Shown here piece after piece: positions 1 through 5,352 of a stretch of 5,352 nucleotides of DNA; the stretch's first letter is position 1, and the number at the start of each line of letters is the position of its first letter. The notes under the pieces are model-generated. The model was not told the DNA's origin. It was given only the letters and a program-made list of their open reading frames with translations, and did not search any database. The DNA lies in contig DOCI01000024.1 of assembly GCA_003503535.1 (NCBI GenBank), positions 24,080 to 29,431 on the forward strand. The letters are read 5' to 3'. Source of the stretch: Planctomycetaceae bacterium. Lineage in GTDB: Bacteria > Planctomycetota > Planctomycetia > Planctomycetales > Planctomycetaceae. A program made the translations under genes and the position numbers.

Positions 1-587
1 ACTTTTCCCAGCAGCATGATTGCGAGCCAGAACAGAACAATTTCGACGGCTCCAATACAGATTGTTGTTCGGTTCCACCCACCCAGGCTTTGGAGCCAGA
101 CTCCTGACTGTGATTTCCGAATTTGCAGCCGGGCGAAGATCACCGAAGTGGCGACCAGGGACAGAATCAGAATCGGCAGAATGGCCGAGAGAATCAGAAT
201 GCTGTAAAGCGAGCCCCGCGGGATGCCGGGGAGCTTCCCGAACTGTTTCTCTTCGTATGCATACAACAGACCTGTCACAACAACCTGACCCACCAGAATG
301 AAATTCCAGTAGTACCACGTTGCGTTATTAAACTCCCAGGGCATGGGGACGGACGTATGCTTAATGAGCATGGCAATGATAAAAATTGCCGAGCCGAAGA
401 GCGTGAGAATCGCAACTGGAAATGCAACCGGTCGCGCCCAGTCCGGCACAAAGCGATTGAACCGGTTTGCCCGGATCGCTTTGCGAATTTGACTTTGTGA
501 ACTTCCCTCCATTCGGTCGGAAACGAGTTGCAATTGTTGCCGTGTCTGGTCAAGCAGTTCTTCTCTGGAATCTGATGTGTCATTCAC
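1..587 (-). CDS. Multi-pass membrane protein, N-terminal part, cut by the left window edge
   Basis: I do not recognise the family. The frame is open from a GTG at 587-585 to the window edge, giving 195 codons. An in-frame TAA at 641-639 bounds it upstream. A possible Shine-Dalgarno AGGA (minus strand) lies 9 bases before the GTG. The first 50 residues are polar and charged, rich in Gln, Arg and Glu, and look like a cytoplasmic N-terminus. Four hydrophobic stretches follow at about residues 53-75, 92-111, 127-151 and 175-194, which fits an inner-membrane protein with at least four passes. Between them are aromatic and Pro-rich connectors, such as PMPWEFNNATWYYW at 81-94 and KQFGKLPGIPRG near 114-125. 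An ATG four bases inside the GTG opens another frame that closes at 275 and encodes a Ser/Arg-rich, non-hydrophobic product, so the GTG frame is preferred. No catalytic motif is visible, so function is left open. It is divergent from the gene at 998. Confidence 0.8.
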   Translation of the reverse strand, partial: MNDTSDSREELLDQTRQQLQLVSDRMEGSSQSQIRKAIRANRFNRFVPDWARPVAFPVAILTLFGSAIFIIAMLIKHTSVPMPWEFNNATWYYWNFILVGQVVVTGLLYAYEEKQFGKLPGIPRGSLYSILILSAILPILILSLVATSVIFARLQIRKSQSGVWLQSLGGWNRTTICIGAVEIVLFWLAIMLLGK

Positions 588-799
588 GGCTACAATTCCT
601 AACCAGCAAGATGAGATTCCCCAACTCAAATGACATCCTTATCAAAGTCGTATCTTTTCTATTTGGGCAGTCATTGTCGAGCATCGTTGAAAAGACTCAC
701 CAGAAATTCACACTCGGACTGGACTCAGGCTTGTCATAATTCAAGAAAAGTTAGATATGGAATTTACAGTGTTGCCAATTATCACTCTCCGACTTGGAA

Positions 800-820
800 C
801 ATCATGATGAATTCATCGAT
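800..820. repeat. Overlapping palindromes in the divergent spacer
   Basis: Three perfect palindromes overlap within 21 bases: CATCATGATG (800-809), GATGAATTCATC (806-817) and ATCGAT (815-820). The unit CATC/GATG therefore recurs in alternating orientation. This could be a binding site for a dimeric regulator serving either divergent gene. The stem is too short and AT-rich to suggest a terminator. The functional reading is inference, and chance is possible because short palindromes are frequent in AT-rich spacers. Confidence 0.35.
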
Positions 821-982
821 AAAGCAGAGTCGGCTCTATTCTCTTGATGCGCTCAACTCCATGGATCACTTCGGTATTAATTACTCTTCGAGCAAGTTTT
901 CCGAAAAACCTTTTTTGAGTTGCAGTAATGAACTCTGACACGTATTGTGGACAGACGTTTCGTAAGGAGATGGCAACGATTC

Positions 983-990
983 AAGGAAGG
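983..990 (+). promoter_or_regulatory. Ribosome binding site deciding the start at 998
   Basis: The purine run AAGGAAGG precedes three consecutive ATG codons at 992, 995 and 998. Only the third has a usual distance (7 bases) from the run; the first has 1 base. Starting at 998 also puts a Lys directly after Met at the front of a standard signal peptide. Confidence 0.6.
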
Positions 991-997
991 AATGATG

Positions 998-2485
998 ATG
1001 AAGACTTTATTGTACGGATTGGTGACGTTGAGCCTGTGTTCGCTGGCAGTAGCCGAAGAACCTGCCTCTTTAGAATCGCGACTGGAATCGCGATTTCATT
1101 GGGATCAGACTGTATTAGCGATCCCCGAAACGATTACCCTGGCGGAATTGTTTGAGCAGATTCATGAGGACTACCAGATTCGTATTCGATTGGATCGCGC
1201 AGTCAGCAATCTGATGGTCGAGTCGATTTCCTCTGAAAGCGATCCGGTCGTCTTTCAAAGTGATCAGGTCGCGACTTATCCACAAACGCCAGGTTATCAA
1301 ATTCCAGGCATCCAATTAACAGCATCTGGATATCATTCTGCCTGTCCAACATGTCAAACCAGTCCTTCGACACAGCCCATGACCCCGGTTGGCGGAAGTC
1401 CAGTTGCTTATCCAGCGACGCCGCAATACACGAATAATTATGCGGTGCCCTCTGTAAGCGTGCCCGTTGCCTCAACACCAACTGTTGAACAAGTGGTCCA
1501 GCCAGCACCCGTTAACGGGAGCGTTCAGGAGGCTTCCGTACCGAACCCCAATGAGCCAGATGCTAACGCTGTTCGAATTACTCCAGTCGTGCCCATAGAA
1601 AAAGCGAGTGAGTCGGCCCCTTCAACTCCAGTAGAGGAAGTGGTCAGTCCTGCTCCGGCAATTCCCAATGACGAAGTCGTTGATCCGTTGCCGTCTGCTC
1701 CTGTTGAAGAGGTTCCTGAAGTTTTGGAAGCGAAGACGATTCAGATTGGCCTTCATGAAACGATCTTTGAACATTGCGAGATTCCAACCCGTTATTTTGA
1801 TGACACGATGACAGTTGAGCAGGTGATTCGAGCAGCGATTGCTCAAATCGGAACGATGCTGGATGTTTCGGGTGAACTCGATGGAATCCCTTCCTCTTAC
1901 ACACACGTTTACGACTGGGATTTGATGGTGAAGGATGAAACCGTTTTTATCACCACGAAGCTGCAGTCAAACCTGCATAAAATTGTGCGAGTTTATAAGA
2001 CCCCTCAAGAAGGAAATTTCACCTCGGAAGAACTTGCGGCCTGTATTCAGAAGTCAATTCGTCCGTGGAGTTGGCGAGACAACATCGACAATATTGTCGA
2101 CATCGTTGAGTTTGATCTACCCGATAACTTTCAGTTTCCAGATTTGTCAGCTTCGAACCTGAAAGTCGATCTCTCAGGAGACGGGGACCTGGTTTCGGTC
2201 AAAAAAGACAACGAAGGAGAAAACGTGGCGAGTGATGCAACGTCTTCCAGTCCGGATCCTTCCGTTTCCTGGGCGGCGATGAAAGCGATGTGTTCGCTCT
2301 TTTCTACGGGAACCAAAGCATTTGCACACGGAATGCTCTCCACAACTGAAATGCTACACTATGGCGATCCGCCAACTGGAACTATCGAAACGTTGCCCAA
2401 CATGTTGATCATCTCTCAATCCCGCGGAGCCCATCAGGAAATTTCCGCTTTGATGGATCAAATTACGGAAGCTGCGACAAAATAG
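998..2485 (+). CDS. Secreted protein with two STN/secretin-like segments and a Pro/Val/Glu-rich linker
   Basis: This is a 495-residue exported protein of unknown function. Residues 1-19 form a signal peptide (Lys, hydrophobic core, then AVA before EEP, a type I signal peptidase site). A segment at about 38-75 (ITLAELFEQIHEDYQIRIRLDRA) resembles the short N-terminal STN fold of secretins and related planctomycete proteins. Residues 84-240 are low-complexity, rich in Pro, Val, Ser and Glu, with a CPTC pair at 116-119. A second STN-like segment lies at about 248-320, where MTVEQVIRAAIAQIG is followed by WDLMVKDETVFITT. Then come IVRVYKT, an RPWSW patch near 355-359, a second low-complexity insert at about 379-425, and a terminal NMLIISQSRGAHQEISALMDQI block (about 468-489). 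This order of VYDV/SW/LLISQ-like blocks is familiar from planctomycete exported proteins and recalls secretin N-domains, but no secretin pore region is present. The start at 998 was chosen over upstream codons in frame (from 947) for its ribosome site and signal peptide. It has its own terminator. The STN assignment is inferred from pattern only. Confidence 0.85.
   Translation: MKTLLYGLVTLSLCSLAVAEEPASLESRLESRFHWDQTVLAIPETITLAELFEQIHEDYQIRIRLDRAVSNLMVESISSESDPVVFQSDQVATYPQTPGYQIPGIQLTASGYHSACPTCQTSPSTQPMTPVGGSPVAYPATPQYTNNYAVPSVSVPVASTPTVEQVVQPAPVNGSVQEASVPNPNEPDANAVRITPVVPIEKASESAPSTPVEEVVSPAPAIPNDEVVDPLPSAPVEEVPEVLEAKTIQIGLHETIFEHCEIPTRYFDDTMTVEQVIRAAIAQIGTMLDVSGELDGIPSSYTHVYDWDLMVKDETVFITTKLQSNLHKIVRVYKTPQEGNFTSEELAACIQKSIRPWSWRDNIDNIVDIVEFDLPDNFQFPDLSASNLKVDLSGDGDLVSVKKDNEGENVASDATSSSPDPSVSWAAMKAMCSLFSTGTKAFAHGMLSTTEMLHYGDPPTGTIETLPNMLIISQSRGAHQEISALMDQITEAATK
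1070..1093 (+). repeat. 12-base tandem duplication encoding LESR twice
   Basis: Two adjacent 12-base units, both ending in GAATCGCGA, differ only in their first Leu codon (TTA, then CTG). They encode LESRLESR just after the signal peptide cleavage site of the 998-2485 protein. This looks like a small in-frame duplication. Confidence 0.5.
1466..1723 (+). repeat. Degenerate Pro/Val/Glu repeats in the linker of the secreted protein
   Basis: Within the linker a degenerate unit recurs: STPTVEQVVQPAP, then STPVEEVVSPAP, then the shorter SAPVEEVPEV, with a related DEVVDPLP between the last two. The residues are Pro every few positions with acidic and Val residues between, typical of an extended, flexible spacer. 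The copies have diverged at the DNA level, so this is a protein-level repeat. Confidence 0.55.
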
Positions 2486-2517
2486 TCTGCGAGTTATAAC
2501 AACCAGTCATGGATAAG

Positions 2518-2555
2518 AAGAAAGCCTTCATTGAAAATCAATGAGGGCTTCTTTT
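2518..2555 (+). terminator. Rho-independent terminator of the secreted-protein gene
   Basis: About 32 bases after the stop codon a hairpin forms from AAGAAAGCCTTCATTG and CAATGAGGGCTTCTT around an AAAAT loop. The stem has one T-G wobble and one bulged A near its base, and ends in TTTT. Its position fits transcription ending after the gene at 998-2485. Confidence 0.8.
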
Positions 2556-2568
2556 CAAAACAGACATT

Positions 2569-2596
2569 TGTTAGACCATTTGAAAATGGTCTAACA
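2569..2596. repeat. Perfect 13-bp inverted repeat with a 2-base centre
   Basis: TGTTAGACCATTT is followed by GA and its exact reverse complement AAATGGTCTAACA. It begins 13 bases after the T-run of the preceding terminator and is not followed by a T-run in either direction, so it is not a typical intrinsic terminator. It might be an operator for a dimeric regulator, an RNA-end stabilising hairpin, or one copy of a dispersed repeat family. The sequence match is certain; the role is open. Confidence 0.75.
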
Positions 2597-2791
2597 CTCG
2601 ATTGGATGAGATGATTCACACACTGACTCAGTTTGCATAAAGAGATTTATTTCGAAGGTTAATCGAAGCGTTCGGAGAATTTTGAATCACATTCGGAGTG
2701 TGTCCCATGATTTTTCATCTGGCTCTGTTTTAGGCATGATTCAGGTGCATAAGATTTGTCGAAGAGTTAACATCAGTAACATGGCATATTT
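2597..2791. other. Intergenic region upstream of the lipoprotein gene
   Basis: No gene is visible. It should contain the promoter of the lipoprotein gene. A TTAACA at 2767-2772 resembles a -35 box and CATATT at 2785-2790 a -10 box, but the 12-base spacing between them is too short, so no promoter is called. A weak hairpin can form around the CACATTCGGAGTGTG stretch near 2689-2703. Confidence 0.45.
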
Positions 2792-2843
2792 AAATGAAAT
2801 CACTGTTAGGTCTCTCAGGAAATGATATCACTATGAAATCCAT
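2792..2843 (+). repeat. Direct repeats surrounding the lipoprotein start
   Basis: AAATGAAATCACT at 2792-2804 recurs as AAATGATATCACT at 2820-2832, a 12 of 13 match. The second copy ends directly before the chosen ATG at 2833, which itself begins a third partial copy, ATGAAATCCAT. The first two are 28 bases apart start to start, which is not a multiple of three. Each copy holds an ATG, and those at 2794 and 2833 both open with Met-Lys-Ser. It could be a duplicated start region or a regulator site. Confidence 0.5.
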
Positions 2844-3270
2844 GGCACCGAAATTCAAATCTATCATCAGTTTGTTTGTTGTTCTATTAATGACTGGGTG
2901 TGGGGGCAGCGATGCACCAGAACTAGGCTCCGTGAGTGGACTGGTGACCCTGGATGGAAAACCGCTTGCCGATGCTCAAATTCGATTTCAACCGACTTCA
3001 GGTCGATCCTCCGAAGCCGTTACTGATGAAAATGGGAATTACACATTACGCTATACGGCTGAGGAAAATGGAGCATTGCCAGGTGAGCATCAGGTATTTA
3101 TAACGACCGCAACTGAAGGACAAGCAATGCCCGCTGAAGGGGGCGATGAAGGAGAATGGGTCGAAGGCCGGGAAGAATTGCTGCCAGAAAAGTATCATGC
3201 AAAGTCAGAGTTGAAAGAAACCGTAACTGCAGGAAATAACACCATCAACTTTGAATTGACTTCGAATTAA
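2833..3270 (+). CDS. Small lipoprotein with a carboxypeptidase-regulatory-like (transthyretin-like) domain
   Basis: A 145-residue predicted lipoprotein. Residues 1-22 are a signal peptide with three Lys and a hydrophobic core, ending in LLMTG before Cys23, the expected lipidation site; the following GGSD is a typical post-lipobox spacer. Residues 33-54 carry the family pattern GSVSGLVTLDGKPLADAQI then RFQP, followed by TDENGNYTL (64-72) and PGEHQVFI (83-90), which are strand signatures of the carboxypeptidase-regulatory-like beta-sandwich. An acidic insert (about 101-115) precedes LLPEKYHAKSEL and a last strand INFEL. Very similar small lipoproteins often sit beside DUF1559 genes in planctomycetes; their role is not established and no enzyme activity is expected. 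The start at 2833 gives a standard signal peptide and has AGGA 12 bases upstream, a somewhat long spacing; ATG 2794 is in frame but has no ribosome site and adds 13 residues before the charged region. The gene ends at a shared terminator. Confidence 0.88.
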   Translation: MKSMAPKFKSIISLFVVLLMTGCGGSDAPELGSVSGLVTLDGKPLADAQIRFQPTSGRSSEAVTDENGNYTLRYTAEENGALPGEHQVFITTATEGQAMPAEGGDEGEWVEGREELLPEKYHAKSELKETVTAGNNTINFELTSN

Positions 3271-3290
3271 TTCTGTAATACTTATGCATA

Positions 3291-3328
3291 AAAAAAGAGG
3301 AGTGCAAAGTGTTACACTCCTCTTTTTT
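3291..3328. terminator. Bidirectional rho-independent terminator between convergent genes
   Basis: A perfect 14-bp stem pairs AAAAAAGAGGAGTG with CACTCCTCTTTTTT around a 10-base loop. The A-run on one side and T-run on the other make it work in both directions. It starts 20 bases after the lipoprotein stop and lies 13 bases beyond the DUF1559 stop, so it can end both transcripts. Confidence 0.92.
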
Positions 3329-3341
3329 ATTTTGAATTGCT

Positions 3342-4376
3342 CTAAAATTCTCCGACAACCTGATTGTCTGCAATTCCCATCAACGCCTCCAGCGTGCTGT
3401 CAATGAGATAAGGGGCAGCCGATTCCTGATCGTTGTCGATGTTCTCGCTGATAAAGCGGACAGAGCCATCGCACATGACGAACTGTGCTCCCCCCTGATG
3501 CTTGGAGCCAAAGTTCCCGTTTCTGGAACTGTTTGCGGTTGTCAAAATGGGATTGATTCCATCTCTGACATGTCCCATGATGGTAATAGCCCCCTGGTTC
3601 CAGGACGGACCGTTATCCTGTGCAGAAGGACCATTGCCGTTGGCATCGCGAACTGCAAGTAAGGTTCCTGCTTTCATGACTTGTCCGCTGTGCTTATAAG
3701 GACGCTCCCCAATGAGCAGGGTATTACTGGTTCCATCGGAGATATCTCGAAATCTCGTGCTGCTGTCTCGATAAAACACCCCGACGGCTCCCTTGGTTCC
3801 ATCATTTCCTGCCCCCGTATTCGGATTGATTCTGACATTCGTGGTATTGTTGCAAGCAATGTAATTGGCGACAGGGAGTCCGCTGTTTGCGTTGCCGGGA
3901 TTCGTTTCAATTGCATATCCCGGAGCTGTACTCGTGCTATGGAATTTGGGAGCACCGGCATCCGAGGGACACGTAAATGCAGGCTGTGATTGCTGCATAC
4001 TTTTTTTATTGAGCGACATGTTTTGAGAAGCCGAGACATTACCAACCTGCAACTGGTCGTACAGTGGGGAGAGTTCCACCATCGGCAAAATAAATGCCGA
4101 CCAGGCCCAGTGACCATCGTTATCAGCAATTGTCTTTCCATTGCCACGTTCATCAACATATCCCGGAGGAAAAGCCTTGTAGACATCATGATAATTGTGC
4201 ATTGCCAGTCCGAGTTGCTTGAGATTGTTTTTGCAACTGGATCGCCGGGCGGCTTCCCGGGCCTGCTGAACAGCTGGAAGCAATAATGCGACCAGAATTG
4301 CAATGATCGCGATGACCACGAGCAACTCGATTAACGTAAAGCCCTTGTTTGTAAAATGCCTCTGGACAGATCGCAT
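3342..4376 (-). CDS. DUF1559 protein with prepilin-type N-terminus and H-X9-DG C-terminus
   Basis: A 344-residue member of the large planctomycete DUF1559 family. The N-terminus has a short basic leader ending NKG12, then [20 protein letters not shown], the type IV prepilin/pseudopilin cleavage and methylation motif followed by the long hydrophobic helix; cleavage is expected after Gly12 by a prepilin peptidase. The family hallmark [15 protein letters not shown] follows, then [15 protein letters not shown]. Later family patterns are FTCPSD (134-139), [11 protein letters not shown] (215-225) and [12 protein letters not shown], where His293 is nine residues before Asp303-Gly304 (H-X9-DG). The protein is probably anchored in or assembled at the membrane with its globular domain outside; the exact role of the family is unknown. 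The first in-frame ATG (4469) would add 31 residues, giving an over-long leader, whereas 4376 has AAAGGCGG four bases upstream. Length and motifs look complete. It converges with the lipoprotein gene and is 201 bases downstream of the sulfatase. Confidence 0.95.
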   Translation of the reverse strand: MRSVQRHFTNKGFTLIELLVVIAIIAILVALLLPAVQQAREAARRSSCKNNLKQLGLAMHNYHDVYKAFPPGYVDERGNGKTIADNDGHWAWSAFILPMVELSPLYDQLQVGNVSASQNMSLNKKSMQQSQPAFTCPSDAGAPKFHSTSTAPGYAIETNPGNANSGLPVANYIACNNTTNVRINPNTGAGNDGTKGAVGVFYRDSSTRFRDISDGTSNTLLIGERPYKHSGQVMKAGTLLAVRDANGNGPSAQDNGPSWNQGAITIMGHVRDGINPILTTANSSRNGNFGSKHQGGAQFVMCDGSVRFISENIDNDQESAAPYLIDSTLEALMGIADNQVVGEF

Positions 4377-4380
4377 TAGT

Positions 4381-4397
4381 CCGCCTTTCAAGAAAGG
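4381..4397 (-). promoter_or_regulatory. Ribosome binding site of the DUF1559 gene inside a small inverted repeat
   Basis: On the minus strand CCTTTC, TT, GAAAGG form a 6-bp inverted repeat (4397-4384). Its right arm overlaps the Shine-Dalgarno AAAGGCGG (4388-4381), four bases before the ATG at 4376. The ribosome site supports this start. Pairing could hide it, but a 2-base loop is too tight for the full stem, so a regulatory effect is only a possibility. Confidence 0.45.
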
Positions 4398-4409
4398 AAT
4401 AGAAAATAA

Positions 4410-4430
4410 ATTTGGTGAGAGAAACCAAAT
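4410..4430 (-). repeat. 7-bp inverted repeat in the DUF1559 leader
   Basis: ATTTGGT and ACCAAAT are perfect reverse complements separated by 7 bases, ending about 33 bases before the start codon. It could form a hairpin in the 5' leader RNA or be an operator. It is AT-rich and not followed by a T-run that would make it an attenuator. Confidence 0.4.
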
Positions 4431-4447
4431 CGTGAATGGAATTTTTA

Positions 4448-4476
4448 ATTTAACATCTTCAACCGGCATAAATCAA
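4448..4476 (-). promoter_or_regulatory. Candidate promoter of the DUF1559 gene
   Basis: Minus strand TTGATT (4476-4471), 17 bases, then TTAAAT (4453-4448), each matching 4 of 6 consensus bases. A transcript starting just downstream would lack the ATG at 4469 and carry a leader of about 65 bases to 4376, which agrees with the chosen start. The whole stretch is AT-rich, so this is weak. A separate TATAAAAT at 4488-4481 lacks a matching -35 box. The 201-base gap 4377-4577 holds no gene. Confidence 0.25.
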
Positions 4477-4577
4477 CAGTATTTTATATTTGGACCAAAG
4501 CAAATGACCGCATGAACAGTCTTTTATTTTGCAGTGCTCCAGCAGGTTCCATTGATGGATCGAGCAATCATGATTGG

Positions 4578-5352
4578 CTAGTCCACGCGTTTCAGTCTGA
4601 CGACACGCAGGTCGATTCCCTGAGCCGGTCGCGAGATTCCTTTGCGAGCGAAATGCTTGATTTTCACCTGGGCCGTATGCATGCCTGCAGTTAATTTCAT
4701 GTGACCAGTTTTTATTTTTGCCCAACCGGCTTTGGTTTGATAGTTGTAGGAGAAAACGTGATCGGGTTTGTCGACGAGAGGAGGGTCGTAAGCTTTGGGA
4801 ATGACGACTGATGTCTTTTGATCGCCAATGCACACTTCCATTTCCACGCCAACATCATTGCGATGACATGTGTACTCCATCTCGATTTCATACTCGCCCG
4901 CACCAAGGACCTCCAGGTTCCATTCCGGATAGGCAGCTGGGTCAGTCCATTCATGAATCCAGCAGTTCGCAAATCCGTTTGTCGTATCGCCCGTATAACT
5001 GATTCCCTCGCCATGGCCCGGAATCAGTTTCGATTCACAGGGATACAATTCAAATTGCTGTCGCGAGGCGTCGCCAATCGGAATCGGACGCTCTCCAATT
5101 TCGGTTGCCCCGGTGCTGGTAAACCAGTCTTCGAATGCGTGAGCAAAATCAGCCACCAACTCAGGATGCTCGGCTGAGAGATTCTTTGTCTGCCCCGGAT
5201 CGTTCTGCATATTGAACAACTGCCATTGACCGCGAGAAGTCGTCGCCCGCCATTGCTGCGTGCGGACGGCACCATTCATTTTTTCCAGGCCGGAACGTGA
5301 GCGGAAAGTATCGGTGAAGATCATTCGTTCTGGCCAGTCTGGATTTTGCTGT
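4578..5352 (-). CDS. Sulfatase, C-terminal part with an added beta-rich domain, cut by the right window edge
   Basis: The frame is open to the right edge, giving 257 codons and ending in TAG. The fragment begins DWPERMIFTDTF, then RSGLEKMNGAVRTQQWR, WQLFNMQNDPGQTKNLS and EHPELVADFAHAFEDW at about residues 10-77. This is the C-terminal subdomain of type I (formylglycine) sulfatases, where 'LY(F)D...DP.E..NLA...P' is the usual pattern. The catalytic part, with the C/S-X-P-X-R site and metal ligands, lies outside, so activity cannot be judged. After residue about 95 a further 160 residues follow: GYTGDTTNGFANCW-like text, then WNLEVLGAGEYEIEMEYTC and HMKLTAGMHTAQVKI, the strand pattern of a jelly-roll carbohydrate-binding or fucosidase C-terminal-like module. 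Planctomycete sulfatases usually act on sulfated polysaccharides after export, so this module may bind substrate; that is inference. The internal ATG at 5324 is not the start, because family sequence continues upstream of it. Confidence 0.88.
   Translation of the reverse strand, partial: QQNPDWPERMIFTDTFRSRSGLEKMNGAVRTQQWRATTSRGQWQLFNMQNDPGQTKNLSAEHPELVADFAHAFEDWFTSTGATEIGERPIPIGDASRQQFELYPCESKLIPGHGEGISYTGDTTNGFANCWIHEWTDPAAYPEWNLEVLGAGEYEIEMEYTCHRNDVGVEMEVCIGDQKTSVVIPKAYDPPLVDKPDHVFSYNYQTKAGWAKIKTGHMKLTAGMHTAQVKIKHFARKGISRPAQGIDLRVVRLKRVD

Larger units (their letters stand above)
588..997. other. Divergent intergenic region, no convincing gene
   Basis: About 410 bases separate the start of the left membrane-protein gene from the start of the secreted-protein gene. 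The open frames here are short and lack recognisable composition or ribosome binding sites, so I call no gene. Promoters for both flanking genes should lie here. The best plus-strand candidate is TTGTCA at 731-736, a 17-base spacer, and a poor -10 GATATG at 754-759; it would leave a leader of over 200 bases, so it is weak. No clear minus-strand promoter was found. The overlapping palindromes at 800-820 are the main structure. Confidence 0.6.

Noticed and set aside
275..583. ATG-started frame on the minus strand within the left membrane gene
   Set aside because: Ser/Arg-rich with no membrane segments, and it closes early. The overlapping GTG frame is longer, hydrophobic and open to the edge.
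630..938. 102-residue plus-strand frame in the divergent spacer
   Set aside because: No ribosome site, Ser/His/Asn-rich random-looking composition, and no recognisable pattern.
947..997. Longer start for the secreted protein
   Set aside because: It adds 17 Arg-rich residues in front of a normal signal peptide and has no better ribosome site than the one serving 998.
1343..1354. CPTC pair as a heme or thioredoxin motif
   Set aside because: The residue after the second Cys is Gln, not the His needed for c-type heme, and it sits in a disordered-looking linker rather than a thioredoxin fold.
3674..4303. 209-residue frame antisense-phase to the DUF1559 reading frame
   Set aside because: Same strand but a different phase inside a clear DUF1559 gene, with no coherent domain composition.
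4377..4469. Longer start for the DUF1559 protein
   Set aside because: It gives a 43-residue leader before the prepilin site and overlaps the candidate promoter; the shorter start has a ribosome site.
4565..4576. Palindrome CAATCATGATTG just beyond the sulfatase stop
   Set aside because: It has no central loop and no T-run, so it is not a terminator. A 12-base AT-rich palindrome alone is weak evidence for a site.
4712..5014. 100-residue frame inside the sulfatase gene
   Set aside because: An out-of-phase shadow of the sulfatase C-terminal sequence.
1..5352. CRISPR array, tRNA, rRNA, transposon or phage genes
   Set aside because: No spaced repeat array, no recognisable RNA gene and no transposase-like or phage-like protein was found on either strand.

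Overview
The window reads as chromosomal DNA from a planctomycete. The main evidence is a DUF1559 protein at 3342-4376 on the minus strand, with a GFTLIELL prepilin-type leader and a C-terminal H-X9-DG motif; this family is strongly expanded in Planctomycetes. It is supported by a small lipoprotein with a carboxypeptidase-regulatory-like fold, a sulfatase fragment, and a secreted protein of the STN-like kind common in that phylum. A genus cannot be named from the sequence alone.

Layout from left to right. At 1-587 (minus) lies the N-terminal part of a multi-pass membrane protein that starts at GTG and runs off the left edge. A divergent spacer of about 410 bases follows (588-997), holding overlapping palindromes but no convincing gene. 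At 998-2485 (plus) is a secreted protein with two STN-like segments separated by a long Pro/Val/Glu-rich linker, followed by a rho-independent terminator (2518-2555) and a separate perfect 13-bp inverted repeat (2569-2596). At 2833-3270 (plus) is a short lipoprotein with near-identical direct repeats around its start. It converges on the DUF1559 gene (3342-4376, minus), and one bidirectional terminator (3291-3328) lies between them. Upstream of the DUF1559 gene is a 200-base leader or promoter region. The right edge (4578-5352, minus) holds the C-terminal part of a sulfatase with an extra beta-rich domain.

All five proteins appear to act at or beyond the cytoplasmic membrane. DUF1559 and small lipoprotein genes commonly sit together in planctomycetes, so those two may be functionally linked although they converge here. 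The spacing and terminators suggest mostly single-gene transcription units. I see no RNA gene, CRISPR array, insertion sequence or phage gene, and no clear evidence of a new multi-gene system. The most unusual items are the architecture of the 998-2485 protein and several repeat structures between genes.
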